A DNA stretch of 64,000 bases from Prosthecomicrobium sp. N25. Lineage in GTDB: Bacteria; Pseudomonadota; Alphaproteobacteria; Rhizobiales; Ancalomicrobiaceae. Of the stretch, positions 45,234-54,685 are shown piece after piece. The stretch spans positions 186,001 to 250,000 of the forward strand of contig NZ_JBBCAT010000002.1 of NCBI RefSeq assembly GCF_037203705.1, given 5' to 3'. The translations under genes were made by a program, and so were the position numbers. The notes beneath the pieces are model-generated. The model was not told the DNA's origin and made no database searches. It worked only from the letters and a program-made list of their open reading frames with translations. How positions within the stretch are numbered: the stretch's first letter is position 1; each line of letters begins with the position of its first letter.

Positions 45234-45863
45234 ATGCCGTCATCGACGAAGCCCGCCCTCGCCGCCGCCCTGCTGACGCTCGCCCTCGCGGGTTCCGCCG
45301 TCGCGCAGGACCAGAAGCCCGCCGAGGCGCCGCCGCCCGCGGCCCAGCCCGCCGCGCCCGCCCAGCCGGGGGCGCCCGCCCAGCCCGACGCCGGAGACGT
45401 GACCGTGGCGGTGCCGGTCGACGTGACCCTGACGGCCCGGCCGGTGCTCTACGTGACGGGCAAGTCCAACTGGGACGATGCGGAGGAGAGCCTCGGCCAG
45501 TCGCTCAACGCCATCTTCTCGGCCATCGGAAAGGCCAACCTGAAGGCGGCCGGGCCGGCGATGATCGAGTATCTCGACTCGGGCGACGACGACTTCCAGT
45601 TCAAGGCCATGGTGCCGATCGAGAAGGCGCCCAAGACGGCCCCGTCGAAGGACGTCAAGGTGGGCGAGAGCCCGGCCGGGCCGGCCCTGAAGTTCGTCCA
45701 CCAGGGCTCCTTCGAGGATCTGGAGGAGGTCTACAACCGGATCGACGACTACCTGGTCTCCAAGAGCCTCTCGATGAAGAAGGTCTACGAGGAGTACGAG
45801 ACCGACCCGGTGACGACCGCGCCCGACAAGATGGTGACCAACATCTACGTGGTCACCGAATAG
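45234..45863 (+). CDS. Exported GyrI-like effector-binding domain protein
   Basis: 209 aa with a signal peptide (cleavage after AVA, about residue 24), a Pro/Ala/Gln-rich linker (about 27-52) and a C-terminal GyrI/SOUL-like domain. The domain is recognised from [39 protein letters not shown] and [21 protein letters not shown]. Such domains usually bind small hydrophobic molecules in the cytoplasm. Here the location is periplasmic and there is no DNA-binding part, so it may be a scavenger or sensor. It converges with the MFS gene, overlapping by 11 bp. Confidence 0.7.
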   Translation: MPSSTKPALAAALLTLALAGSAVAQDQKPAEAPPPAAQPAAPAQPGAPAQPDAGDVTVAVPVDVTLTARPVLYVTGKSNWDDAEESLGQSLNAIFSAIGKANLKAAGPAMIEYLDSGDDDFQFKAMVPIEKAPKTAPSKDVKVGESPAGPALKFVHQGSFEDLEEVYNRIDDYLVSKSLSMKKVYEEYETDPVTTAPDKMVTNIYVVTE

Positions 45864-47043
45864 CCGGCGCGCCGCCGGCCCGCAGCACGGCGGGGAGGAT
45901 CGCCAGGGCCGCGGCGGCGAGGCCTGCGCCGGCCAGGAAGGTCGCGGCGGGGCCCCAGCGATCCCAGAGCAGGCCGGCCAGGACGCTCGCCCCGAGGGTC
46001 GCGAGGCCCGTCGCCAGGTTGAAGAGGCCGAAGGCGGTGCCGCGGACGGCGGCCGGGGCGGCCCCGGCGACCAGGGTCGCCAGGACGCCCTGGGTCAGGC
46101 CCATGTGCAGGCCCCAGACGACGATGCCGATCGCCAGGCCGGGGAGCCCGTCCGCGACGGCGAGGACGACGTCCGCGACGGCGAGGAGCGCGAAGCCGCC
46201 GGCCAGCATGCCGGCAGGCCCGAAGCGGTCCTGGGCGAGGCCGGCCGGGTAGGAGCTCGCCGCGTAGGCGAGGCTCATCAGCGCGATCACGCCCGGGGCA
46301 AAGGCGAGCGGGAGCCCGGCCTGCTGGGCGCGGACGACCAGGAAGGCCTCGGAGAAGCGGGCGAGCGCGAAGACGGCGCCGAGAAGGACGACGAGGCCGT
46401 AGGGCCGGCCGAGGCGGGCGATGTCCGCGGCGCGGATCGGCGGGGGCCGGGTCGCCGCGGCGCGGTCGCGGGCGGGCTCCTCGACGCCGAGGAAGAGGAT
46501 GGCGACGGCGACGAGCGCGGGCAGGACCGCGAACCAGAGCACGGTCCGGATGTCGTCGAGGAGCAGCATGAGGCCGATCGCCAGGACCGGTCCGACCGCC
46601 GCGCCGACCGTGTCGAGGGACTGGCGGATGCCGTAGGCTGCGCCGCGGATCTCCGGCGGCGTGACGTCGGCCACCAGGGCGTCGCGCGGGGCGCCGCGGA
46701 TGCCCTTGCCGATCCGGTCGGCGAAGCGGGCGAGGAACACGGCCCCGACGCTGTCCGCCAGCGGGAAAAGCGGCTTGGTCAGGGCGGCCAGGCCGTAGCC
46801 GGCGAGCGCCAGGGCCTTGCGGCGGGCGAAGCGGTCGGAGATCCAGCCGGAGAAGACCTTGACGATCTGCGCAGTGGCCTCGGCGACGCCTTCCAGGATG
46901 CCGAGCATCGTCGCGGAAGCGCCGAGCACGCCGACCAGGAAGACCGGCAGCAGCCCGTGGATCATCTCCGAGGAGACGTCCATGAAGAGCGACGTGAAGC
47001 CCAGGGCCCAGACCGTGCGGGGGATGCGGGGGCGGTCCGACAT
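45853..47043 (-). CDS. Major facilitator superfamily transporter
   Basis: MFS permease of 396 aa with twelve predicted membrane segments. The loop 2-3 signature region is GWISDRFARRKALALAGYG, and a second-half equivalent occurs at GLAQDRFGPAGMLAGGFALL. The N-terminal MDVSSEMIHGLLPVFLVGVLG is typical of a sugar-phosphate/drug efflux-like subgroup. The substrate is unknown. The ATG at 47043 is preferred; the upstream open frame lies in leuC. Confidence 0.8.
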   Translation of the reverse strand: MSDRPRIPRTVWALGFTSLFMDVSSEMIHGLLPVFLVGVLGASATMLGILEGVAEATAQIVKVFSGWISDRFARRKALALAGYGLAALTKPLFPLADSVGAVFLARFADRIGKGIRGAPRDALVADVTPPEIRGAAYGIRQSLDTVGAAVGPVLAIGLMLLLDDIRTVLWFAVLPALVAVAILFLGVEEPARDRAAATRPPPIRAADIARLGRPYGLVVLLGAVFALARFSEAFLVVRAQQAGLPLAFAPGVIALMSLAYAASSYPAGLAQDRFGPAGMLAGGFALLAVADVVLAVADGLPGLAIGIVVWGLHMGLTQGVLATLVAGAAPAAVRGTAFGLFNLATGLATLGASVLAGLLWDRWGPAATFLAGAGLAAAALAILPAVLRAGGAPAIR

Positions 47044-47063
47044 GGCGTCCGCCCCCTGCCCGT

Positions 47064-48467
47064 TCAGGCCGTCCGGATATCGACGAAGTGCCCGGCGATG
47101 GCGGCCGCGGCGGCCATCGAGGGCGACACGAGGTGCGTGCGGCCCTTGAAGCCCTGGCGGCCCTCGAAGTTGCGGTTCGACGTGGAGGCGCAGCGCTCGC
47201 CGGGCTCGAGCCGGTCGGCGTTCATGGCGAGGCACATGGAGCAGCCCGGCTCGCGCCACTCGAAGCCGGCGGCGGTGAAGATCCGGTCGAGGCCCTCGGC
47301 CTCGGCCTGGGCCTTCACGAGGCCGGACCCCGGGACGATCATGGCAAGCTTGATGGACGGGGCGACGCGCTTGCCCTCGACGATCTTCGCCACCGCCCGC
47401 AGGTCCTCGATGCGGCCGTTGGTGCAGGACCCGATGAAGATCTTGTCGAGCATGATGTCGGTGATCTTCGTGCCCGGCTTCAGGCCCATGTAGTCGAGCG
47501 CGCGCCACTTCGAGGTGCGCTTGTTCTCGTCGGGGATGTCGTCGGGATTCGGGACGGCGCCGGTGACCGAGACCACGTCCTCGGGGCTGGTGCCCCAGGA
47601 GACGATCGGCGGCAGGGCGGCGGCGTCGAGGCGGATCTCCTTGTCGAAATGGGCGCCCTCGTCGGAGAAGAGCGTCTTCCAGTAGGCCAGGGCCCGCTCC
47701 AGAGCCTCGCCCTTCGGGGCCTTGGGCTTGTCCATGATGTACTGGAAGGTCTTCTCGTCGGGAGCGATCAGGCCGGCGCGGGCGCCGCCCTCGATCGACA
47801 TGTTGCAGACCGTCATGCGGCCTTCCATGGAGAGCGACCGGATCGCCTCGCCGGCATATTCGATGACGTGGCCGGTGCCGCCGGCCGTGCCGATCTCGCC
47901 GATGATGGCGAGGATGATGTCCTTGGCGCCGACGCCGGCGGGCAGCTGCCCGTCGACGGTCACGCGCATGTTCTTCGCCTTCTTCTGCACGAGCGTCTGG
48001 GTGGCGAGCACATGCTCGACCTCGGAGGTGCCGATCCCGTGGGCGAGCGCCCCGAAGGCGCCGTGCGTGGAGGTGTGGCTGTCACCGCAGACGATCGTCA
48101 TGCCCGGCAGGGTGAAGCCCTGCTCCGGGCCGACGACGTGGACGATGCCCTGCCGGCTGTCGAGCTCGTCGTAATACTCGACGCCGAACTCGGCCGCGTT
48201 CCGGGCGAGGGTCGCCACCTGCAGCGCGCTTTCCGGGTCGTCGATGCCGTGGCTGCGGTCGGTGGTCGGCACGTTGTGGTCGACGACCGCCAGCGTCTTC
48301 TGGGGCGCATGGACCTTGCGGTGGGCGACGCGCAGGCCCTCGAAGGCCTGCGGGCTCGTCACCTCGTGCACGAGATGGCGGTCGATGTAGAGGAGGCAGG
48401 TCCCGTCCGGCTGCTGGTCGACGACGTGATCGTCCCAGATCTTGTCGTAGAGGGTGCGGGGGGCCAT
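47064..48467 (-). CDS. leuC: 3-isopropylmalate dehydratase large subunit
   Basis: LeuC, 467 aa, aconitase-family enzyme of leucine biosynthesis that isomerises 2- to 3-isopropylmalate together with LeuD. The 4Fe-4S cysteines lie in IGSCTNGR and [11 protein letters not shown], and substrate-binding motifs include [13 protein letters not shown]. The ATG at 48467 ([14 protein letters not shown]) is the family start. leuD is not in the window. In many related genomes leuC directly follows rplS, whereas here they are 12.7 kb apart. Confidence 0.96.
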   Translation of the reverse strand: MAPRTLYDKIWDDHVVDQQPDGTCLLYIDRHLVHEVTSPQAFEGLRVAHRKVHAPQKTLAVVDHNVPTTDRSHGIDDPESALQVATLARNAAEFGVEYYDELDSRQGIVHVVGPEQGFTLPGMTIVCGDSHTSTHGAFGALAHGIGTSEVEHVLATQTLVQKKAKNMRVTVDGQLPAGVGAKDIILAIIGEIGTAGGTGHVIEYAGEAIRSLSMEGRMTVCNMSIEGGARAGLIAPDEKTFQYIMDKPKAPKGEALERALAYWKTLFSDEGAHFDKEIRLDAAALPPIVSWGTSPEDVVSVTGAVPNPDDIPDENKRTSKWRALDYMGLKPGTKITDIMLDKIFIGSCTNGRIEDLRAVAKIVEGKRVAPSIKLAMIVPGSGLVKAQAEAEGLDRIFTAAGFEWREPGCSMCLAMNADRLEPGERCASTSNRNFEGRQGFKGRTHLVSPSMAAAAAIAGHFVDIRTA

Positions 48468-48757
48468 GGCGTGTCTCCGTCCGTGTATCCGAGCCGTCTC
48501 GGGCAAGCGCGGTTGGACATAGCGGAAACGGGCGCTGTGGAAAAGTGTCCAATATGCCCCGGGCGCGCGCCCCGGCCGCATGGCTGTCGCCCGCCGCGCC
48601 CGGACCGCGGCGGGCGGGTGCCGGCCCGGGGTAGGATCGCGTCAACCATACTGACCAATGTTTCGCTAACCATCCCGCTTGGCAGGATTTTCACGGAGTC
48701 CCGCGCATTCTCCAGGGCGGACCCGAAAGGGACGGGACGAAGGCAGGGGCGGGAGCC

Positions 48758-49258
48758 ATGGACCTCAGGATGGTGGGCTCGGCGGCCGCGTTGGCGGTCG
48801 CCTTGGCGGCGGGGGCGGCGGAGGCGCGCGATGTGGTGCGCTTCGACGGCGCCTACGCGGCCGGCACGGTGGTGGTCAAGACCGGCGAGCGCAAGCTCTA
48901 CTACGTGCTCGGGGGCGGGCAGGCGATCCGCTACCCGATCGCGGTCGGCATGCCGGGCCGGGAGTGGTCGGGGCAGAACTCGATCGCCCGCAAGGAGGTC
49001 AACCCGGTCTGGCAGCCGCCTGCCGAGGTGCGGCACGACAAGCCGGCCCTGCCGCAGCTCGTCCCGCCGGGGCCGTCGAACCCGCTCGGACCCCGCGCCA
49101 TGGTGCTCGCCTGGGGCGAATACGCCATCCACGGCACCAACAAGCCGAGTTCGATCGGAACGCGCGCGTCCTACGGCTGCATCCGCATGTACAACGAGCA
49201 CGTGGTCGATCTCTTCGACCGCGTGCAGGTCGGCACGCCGGTCGTGGTCACGCCCTGA
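48758..49258 (+). CDS. L,D-transpeptidase (YkuD family)
   Basis: Exported cell-wall enzyme of 166 aa. A signal peptide of about 23 residues precedes a YkuD domain with catalytic H125 (AIHGTN) and C141 (ASYGCIRMYN). It forms 3-3 peptidoglycan cross-links or anchors proteins. NPLGPRAMVL and the spacing to the catalytic motif match functional family members. It is separated from leuC by a 290-bp divergent intergenic region in which no gene was found. Confidence 0.88.
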   Translation: MDLRMVGSAAALAVALAAGAAEARDVVRFDGAYAAGTVVVKTGERKLYYVLGGGQAIRYPIAVGMPGREWSGQNSIARKEVNPVWQPPAEVRHDKPALPQLVPPGPSNPLGPRAMVLAWGEYAIHGTNKPSSIGTRASYGCIRMYNEHVVDLFDRVQVGTPVVVTP

Positions 49259-49451
49259 GGGCGGAGAGCCCGTCGTCATGCTGCCGGGACATGGCCGCGG
49301 CGAGCAGATCGAGGTCGACGGTGAAATTCTCGAGGATCAGCCTGTAGAGACCGGACCGGTCCGGCGCGAAAGGACCGATCTTCTCGAGCGCGAGATGGAT
49401 GTCGCGATCGCTATCGAGAACCGGACGCGTACGACGCGAATCATGAATCAT
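49248..49451 (-). CDS. Small hypothetical protein
   Basis: 67 aa, MIHDSRRTRPVLDSD and ending MSRQHDDGLSALRA. No family was recognised. The ATG at 49451 has GGGAGG five bases upstream, which favours it over an earlier frame start at 49490. The ribosome-binding site is in the 3' arm of a perfect hairpin (49457-49477), so translation may be regulated. Its end overlaps the L,D-transpeptidase stop by 11 bp. Confidence 0.5.
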   Translation of the reverse strand: MIHDSRRTRPVLDSDRDIHLALEKIGPFAPDRSGLYRLILENFTVDLDLLAAAMSRQHDDGLSALRA

Positions 49452-49456
49452 GACCG

Positions 49457-49477
49457 CCTCCCGTGAATAGCGGGAGG
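49457..49477 (-). promoter_or_regulatory. Hairpin that can mask a ribosome-binding site
   Basis: On the - strand: CCTCCCG, 7-base loop, CGGGAGG, five bases, ATG. The 3' arm is the Shine-Dalgarno sequence of the 67-residue gene and the 5' arm is its exact complement. This is the architecture of a translational switch or RNA thermometer, although a 7-bp GC-rich stem may be too stable to melt at ordinary temperatures. Confidence 0.45.
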
Positions 49478-49718
49478 ATGTCTCATTCAATGGATTTATC
49501 TACAGGAAAAATTTGCCGGTTCGCCCCGCAGGTATTACTCCTGATACGCATCTCACGCTACTACAATTTTAGTGAGGCCTGCGGGCCCGGGGACCGCTTC
49601 GGGCCGGTGCGTGCCCGGCCTTCCCGAACGGCTTGAATTGCCGGCGGCAGGCGCCGATATCTGAGCCGCGCCGGTCCGAGGCGCATCGGTTCCAGCCTTC
49701 CCTCAAGACGATCGAACC

Positions 49719-51617
49719 ATGACAGCCGAAACGATGGAAAAGCCCGCCGAACAGCATGCGTTCCAGGCGGAGGTCGCGCGCCTCCTGCACCTGATGGTTC
49801 ATTCGGTCTATTCCAACCGCGACATCTTCCTGCGCGAGCTGGTATCGAACGCCGCCGACGCCTGCGAGAAACTGCGCTGGCAGGCCGTGTCCGAGCCCGC
49901 GCTGCTCGCCGACGGCGCCGCGCTGGAAATTACCATCGAGGCCGACCCGGGCGGCCGCCGCCTGACGGTCTCCGACAACGGCATCGGCATGAGCCGCGAG
50001 GAGCTGATCGACAATCTCGGCACCATTGCACGCTCCGGCACGCGGGCCTTCCTGGAGGCGGCAGGGGCCGCGAAGGACGGCTCGCGCCTGATCGGGCAGT
50101 TCGGGGTCGGCTTCTACTCGGCTTTCATGGTGGCCGAGACAGTCGAGGTCGCCAGCCGCAAGGCCGGCGCCGAAGAGGCCTGGTCCTGGACGTCCGACGG
50201 GCAGGGCAGCTTCTCGGTGGCGCCGCTGGCGCTCGAGGACGCGCCGGCGCGCGGGACCCGGGTCGTGCTCCACCTCGCCGAGGAGAGCAAGGACTACGCC
50301 GAAGAAGCCACCATCGAACGTATCGTGCGCGCCTATTCGGCGCACGTGCCCGTGCCGATCCGGTTCGGCAAGGCCGGGGAGCCGGCCTCGCGGGAGCTGA
50401 CGGACGGGTCGGCCCTGTGGACGCGGCCAAAGTCGGAGATCAAGAAGGAAGAGTACGCGGAGTTCTACGGCAACGTCTCGGGCCAGTGGGACGAGCCGGC
50501 GCTGACCCTGCACTATCGCGCCGAGGGCCGCACGGAATACTCCGTTCTGCTCTTCGTGCCCTCCATGAAGCCGTTCGACCTCTTCGACCCGGCGCGCAAG
50601 GGCCGCGTGAAGCTCTATGTGCGGCGCATCTTCATCTCCGACGAGGTCGAGGTCCTGCCCGCCTGGGCGCGCTTCGTGCGCGGCGTGATCGACAGCGAGG
50701 ACCTGCCGCTCAACATCTCGCGCGAGATGCTGCAGTCCAATCCCCTGCTGGAGGCGATCCGCAAGGGCGTGGTCGGCCGGATCCTGTCCGAATTCGCCAG
50801 GACAGCCGAGAAGGAGCCGGAGACCTGGACCACCGTCTGGGAGGCGTTCGGACCCGTCATCAAGGAGGGGCTCTACGAGGACCCCGAGCGGCGGGATGAG
50901 ATCTTCAAGGTCGCCCGGTTCCGCACGACGACGTCCGGCGACGGCTGGCGCTCGCTCGCCGACTACGTCAAGGACCTCAAGGAGAACCAGACCCGGATCT
51001 TCTACGTGCTCGCCGACAGCCCCGAGCGCGCGGCGGCGAGCCCGCACCTGGAGGGCTTCCGGGCGCGCGGCGTGGAAGTGCTGCTGCTGACCGACCCGGT
51101 CGACGCCTTCTGGGTGCGCACCGCGCTCGGCTACGAGGGCAAGCCGTTCCAGTCGATCACCCAGGGGGCGGCCGACCTCGACGCCATTCCTCTGCCGGCG
51201 GACGACAAGTCCCCGGAGGAGGACGCGCCGCGCGACGCCGCCATCGCCACCGTGGTGGCCTTCGTCAAGGAGACGCTCGGCGACAAGGTCGGAGACGTGC
51301 GCAAGTCGACGCGGCTCGCCGAGAGCCCGGCCTGCCTGGTCGCCCCGGACTTCGGCCCCGACCGGGCCTTCGAGAAGATCCTGGCGCGCAGCCAGGCGGC
51401 GGGCGGCGGCTTCTCGAAGCCCGTGCTGGAGATCAACCCCAACCATGCGCTGGTCGCCGCCATGGCGCGGCACCTGGCGGACGCCGACAAGTCGCTGATG
51501 CGGGACGCGGCCGTGCTGCTGCACGGGCAGGCGCGCATCCTGGACGGGGACACGCCCGACGACCCGGCGGATTTCGGGCGTCGGCTCGTGCGCGTCATGG
51601 AGCGGCTCCTCGCCTGA
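49719..51617 (+). CDS. htpG: Molecular chaperone HtpG (Hsp90)
   Basis: Bacterial Hsp90, 632 aa, a full-length ATP-dependent dimeric chaperone. The GHKL ATPase domain shows ELVSNAADACEKLRW, DNGIGMSREELIDNLGTIARSG and GQFGVGFYSAF. The middle domain includes LPLNISREMLQ, and the C-terminal dimerisation region is complete. The ATG at 49719 is preceded by AT-rich DNA from about 49490. No unmistakable heat-shock promoter was identified there. Confidence 0.96.
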   Translation: MTAETMEKPAEQHAFQAEVARLLHLMVHSVYSNRDIFLRELVSNAADACEKLRWQAVSEPALLADGAALEITIEADPGGRRLTVSDNGIGMSREELIDNLGTIARSGTRAFLEAAGAAKDGSRLIGQFGVGFYSAFMVAETVEVASRKAGAEEAWSWTSDGQGSFSVAPLALEDAPARGTRVVLHLAEESKDYAEEATIERIVRAYSAHVPVPIRFGKAGEPASRELTDGSALWTRPKSEIKKEEYAEFYGNVSGQWDEPALTLHYRAEGRTEYSVLLFVPSMKPFDLFDPARKGRVKLYVRRIFISDEVEVLPAWARFVRGVIDSEDLPLNISREMLQSNPLLEAIRKGVVGRILSEFARTAEKEPETWTTVWEAFGPVIKEGLYEDPERRDEIFKVARFRTTTSGDGWRSLADYVKDLKENQTRIFYVLADSPERAAASPHLEGFRARGVEVLLLTDPVDAFWVRTALGYEGKPFQSITQGAADLDAIPLPADDKSPEEDAPRDAAIATVVAFVKETLGDKVGDVRKSTRLAESPACLVAPDFGPDRAFEKILARSQAAGGGFSKPVLEINPNHALVAAMARHLADADKSLMRDAAVLLHGQARILDGDTPDDPADFGRRLVRVMERLLA

Positions 51618-51618
51618 A

Positions 51619-51637
51619 CGGGCGGCTTCGCCGCCCG
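51619..51637. terminator. Stem-loop after htpG
   Basis: Perfect 8-base stem, cgggcggc/gccgcccg, with loop ttc, starting two bases after the htpG stop and in the gap to the convergent cyclic-nucleotide-domain gene. There is no T-run, so it is a candidate only. Confidence 0.4.
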
Positions 51638-51653
51638 CGAGGCCTCGCCGTGT

Positions 51654-52121
51654 CTAGTCGCGGTCGAGGGCCTCGAGGCGCGCCGCGAGGCTGCCGAGGT
51701 TCGGGCCGAGGGCGGTCAGGCGCTCGGCCACGCGCTGCTGCAGGGTCAGCGTCACGTCCGGGTACTCCTCCAGGACCCGCCGGAACATGCGGCGGGTGAT
51801 CAGGAGCGTGACGGCGCGACCGGCCGCGACCGCAGTCGCGGGACGGCGCGTCTCCACCAGAAGGGCGAGTTCGCCGAGCAGGGTGCCGGGGCCGGCGGTC
51901 AGCACCGTCGCGGGGCCGTCCTCCCGGTCGTGCCGCAGATCGATGCGGCCGCCCATGACCAGGGCGGCGCCGTCGGCCGCCTCGCCTTCCCGGAACAGGA
52001 TCTCGCCGGCGGCCAGCTCGCGCCGCTCCGCGCTGAAGGCGATGAGGCGCAGGGGTTCCGCCGGCACGCCGGCCAGGAAGGGCACCTCCTGCAAGACCTG
52101 GATGTCGCGCTCGAGCGTCAT
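51654..52121 (-). CDS. Cyclic nucleotide-binding domain protein
   Basis: 155 aa consisting almost only of a Crp-type cNMP-binding beta-barrel. Its phosphate-binding region is GEILFREGEAADGAALVMGGRI and GTLLGELALLVETRRPATAVA. There is no helix-turn-helix, so it is not a Crp-like regulator on its own; it may bind a nucleotide and act through a partner. The ATG at 52121 (MTLERDIQVLQEVPFL) is the family-like start. It lies 85 bp downstream of the response regulator on the same strand. Confidence 0.8.
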   Translation of the reverse strand: MTLERDIQVLQEVPFLAGVPAEPLRLIAFSAERRELAAGEILFREGEAADGAALVMGGRIDLRHDREDGPATVLTAGPGTLLGELALLVETRRPATAVAAGRAVTLLITRRMFRRVLEEYPDVTLTLQQRVAERLTALGPNLGSLAARLEALDRD

Positions 52122-52206
52122 GGCCTTCCGGCTTTCCCGCCGCGGCCGCCGCACGTCAAGGGAAATCGGGCGGGCCGCCGCGTCCGGCGGGAGCGGCGCG
52201 CGCCCG

Positions 52207-52890
52207 TCACGGCACCAGCTTGTAGCCGCCGGACTCGGTGACCAGCAGTTCGGCACTCGACGGGTCGCGCTCGATCTTCTGCCGGAGCCGGTAGATGTGG
52301 GTCTCCAGCGTGTGGGTGGTGACGCCGGAATTGTAGCCCCAGACCTCGTGCAGCAGGACGTCGCGCGACACGGGGCGCTCGCCCGCGCGGTAGAGATACT
52401 TGAGGATCGCGGTCTCCTTCTCGGTCAGCCGCACCTTGGAGCCCTTCTCGTCGAGCAGCAGCTTGGCGGAGGGGCGGAAGGTGTAGCGCCCGATCGTGAA
52501 GGTGGCGTCCTCGGTCTGCTCGTGCTGGCGCAGGTGCGCGCGGATGCGGGCGAGCAGGACGGCGAACTTGAAGGGCTTCGCCACGTAATCGTTGGCGCCC
52601 GCCTCCAGGCCGAGCACGGTGTCGCTGTCCGTGTCGTGGCCGGTCAGCATGATGATCGGCGCCTTGAAGGCGTTCTTGCGCAGGATCTTGACCGCCTCGC
52701 GCCCGTCCATGTCGGGCAGGCCGACGTCCATGATGAGCAGGTCGACGTGGTCGTTGCGCGCCATCTGCACGCCCTTGGCGGCCGTGTCGGCCTGGGCGGT
52801 CTCGAATTCCTCGTACAACGACAGCTGCTCGACGAGACCTTCCCGCAGGTCGGTGTCGTCGTCACAGATGAGGATCTTGCGCGCAGCCAT
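52207..52890 (-). CDS. cenR: CenR-type response regulator
   Basis: OmpR/PhoB-family regulator, 227 aa. The receiver domain has acidic residues at 10-12, phosphoacceptor D55 (LLIMDVGLPD) and K105 (DYVAKPF). The winged-helix domain contains LTEKETAILKYLYRAGE and GVTTHTLETHIYRLRQKIE. The sequence closely fits alphaproteobacterial CenR, which controls envelope functions and is often essential. No partner kinase gene is adjacent. L,D-transpeptidase genes on either side of this region fit an envelope theme. Confidence 0.83.
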   Translation of the reverse strand: MAARKILICDDDTDLREGLVEQLSLYEEFETAQADTAAKGVQMARNDHVDLLIMDVGLPDMDGREAVKILRKNAFKAPIIMLTGHDTDSDTVLGLEAGANDYVAKPFKFAVLLARIRAHLRQHEQTEDATFTIGRYTFRPSAKLLLDEKGSKVRLTEKETAILKYLYRAGERPVSRDVLLHEVWGYNSGVTTHTLETHIYRLRQKIERDPSSAELLVTESGGYKLVP

Positions 52891-53142
52891 GGGTCCCGTC
52901 CTACAGTCCGCCCGTCGCCGATATGACCGTTGTCCTTGTTTCGGCAAGGGCTTGTCGACCTCGAAGCAGAAGACCATCCTTCGCGCCGCAGCGCAAGAAC
53001 CGCGGTTCGGACCGGGCCGGCACCCCGCCTTCGCCTGGGCGCGACCTCGGGAGCGCGCCGGAACAGCCGGATTCGACTTGGGAAATTCCTGCAGAACCCT
53101 GGGCGGCATCCCGGCCGCCGCCCCCGAGACTGGACCACGACC

Positions 53143-53679
53143 ATGCGCCGTCCCGCCGTTCCGCCCAAGGTGATTCGCATCCGGCCGAGGCCCGGGCACC
53201 CGACGGAAGGGCTCCTGACCCTCGGGGGCGCGACCGTGCCGTGCCGGCTCGGCCGCTCCGGCATCACCCGCTTCAAGCGCGAGGGGGACGGGGCGACGCC
53301 GGCGGCCACCATGCGGCTGGTCGCGCTCCGCTATCGCGCCGACCGGATTCCCCGCCCACGGACCGGCCTTCCCGTGCGGGCGATCCGCCCCGAGGACGGC
53401 TGGTGCGACGACCCGGCGGACGGGCGCTACAACCGGCCGGTCCGGCTGCCGTTCGGGCCGTCCCACGAGGCGATGGCGCGGCAGGACGCCGTCTACGACA
53501 TCGTCGTGGTGCTCGACTGGAACGTCTCGCGCCGGAGCCTCAACCGGGGGAGCGCCATCTTCCTGCACCTGACCCGCCCGGACAGACGGCCGACGGCGGG
53601 CTGCGTCGCGGTCGACCTGCCGGTCATGCGCCGCCTGCTGGCGGCCGCGGGGCGGCGGGCCGTGATGGCCGTCCTCTAG
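53143..53679 (+). CDS. L,D-transpeptidase family protein (short, no signal peptide)
   Basis: 178 aa YkuD-domain protein. Putative catalytic residues are H142 (GSAIFLHLTRPD) and C154 (TAGCVAVD). Unlike the enzyme at 48.8 kb, no signal peptide is evident, and the N terminus is Arg/Pro-rich. The ATG at 53143 was chosen; the frame extends to 52930 but the additional residues are low-complexity. It is divergent from the cenR-like gene, a pairing seen in related bacteria. Confidence 0.75.
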   Translation: MRRPAVPPKVIRIRPRPGHPTEGLLTLGGATVPCRLGRSGITRFKREGDGATPAATMRLVALRYRADRIPRPRTGLPVRAIRPEDGWCDDPADGRYNRPVRLPFGPSHEAMARQDAVYDIVVVLDWNVSRRSLNRGSAIFLHLTRPDRRPTAGCVAVDLPVMRRLLAAAGRRAVMAVL

Positions 53680-53846
53680 GCCGCCCGGGCGAGCCCGGTT
53701 TCGGCCGGAGCCGCTGGGAAGGCCGCTGGCGGGCATTCCTGCCGGCGGGTGTCTCGGGTCGGACCGGATGGCGATCGGGCGTCCTGGAGACTCCCAGGCG
53801 GTCGACTATTTCGATTCCGAATCAAAAATCGTGCGATCCAGGGTTG

Positions 53847-54509
53847 TCAGCGGGCGCCGAAGATGGCGCTGCCGACACGGACGTGGGTCGCCCCGAACTG
53901 GATGGCGGTCTCGAAGTCCGACGACATGCCCATGGACAGGAGCCCGACCCCGGCCTCGCGGGCGAGCTTCTCCAGAAGTGCGAAGTGGGGACCGGGCTGG
54001 TCCTCGACGGGCGGGATGCACATCAGACCCGCGATGGCGAGACCATGGGCAGTGCGGCAGCGCTCCACGAAGGCGACCGCCTCGCGCGGGTCGATGCCGG
54101 CCTTCTGGGGCTCGAGGCCCGTGTTGACCTGCACGAGCAGACGCGGCGACCGGCCCAGGCGGCGCATCTCCTCGGCGAGCGCGGCGGCGATCTTCTCCCG
54201 GTCGACGGTGTGGATCACGTCGAAGAGTTCGACGGCCTCCCGTGCCTTGTTGGATTGGAGCGGGCCGATCAGGTGGAGCTCGATCCCGGGCGTCTCCTCG
54301 CGCAGCGCCGGCCACTTGGCCTTGGCCTCCTGGACGCGGTTCTCGCCGAAGACCCGCTGGCCGGCGGCGATCACGGGCCGGATCGCGTCGGCGTCGAAGG
54401 TCTTGGAGACCGCAACCAGGGTGACGGACCCCGGCGCACGTGCGTGGGTGCGCTCGGCGCGGGCGATGCGGTTGCGGATCTCGGCAAGTCTTTCGGCGGC
54501 GTCAACCAT
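53847..54509 (-). CDS. yggS: PLP homeostasis protein YggS
   Basis: YggS/PROSC family, 220 aa. It is a fold-type III PLP-binding protein without known catalysis that keeps vitamin B6 and amino-acid pools balanced. The PLP lysine is in VAVSKTF, and GLMCIPPVED, LSMGMSSDFETAIQFGATHV and RVGSAIFGAR are diagnostic. The ATG at 54509 gives MVDAAERLAEIRNRI. It is divergent from leuS, an arrangement common in Hyphomicrobiales. Confidence 0.92.
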   Translation of the reverse strand: MVDAAERLAEIRNRIARAERTHARAPGSVTLVAVSKTFDADAIRPVIAAGQRVFGENRVQEAKAKWPALREETPGIELHLIGPLQSNKAREAVELFDVIHTVDREKIAAALAEEMRRLGRSPRLLVQVNTGLEPQKAGIDPREAVAFVERCRTAHGLAIAGLMCIPPVEDQPGPHFALLEKLAREAGVGLLSMGMSSDFETAIQFGATHVRVGSAIFGAR

Positions 54510-54685
54510 TCGCGTCCATCCTGAAGGGCGGGCGATTCGGCTCCGCATAGCAGAACCGGCGCCGCGGGGCGACGCATCGCTGTTGACGTTATACGGCCTT
54601 TCTGGTGAAGGTCGCCCGCTTCCCGCGCGCGACGGAGCCGCGCGGCACCGACCCCGTCCAGACCCGAAGGCGACCGGCAGATCCC

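Noticed and set aside
43445-45235. A 596-residue frame for dapF with a long N-terminal extension
   Set aside because: The extension is antisense to the methyltransferase gene and low in complexity; the family start is at 44377.
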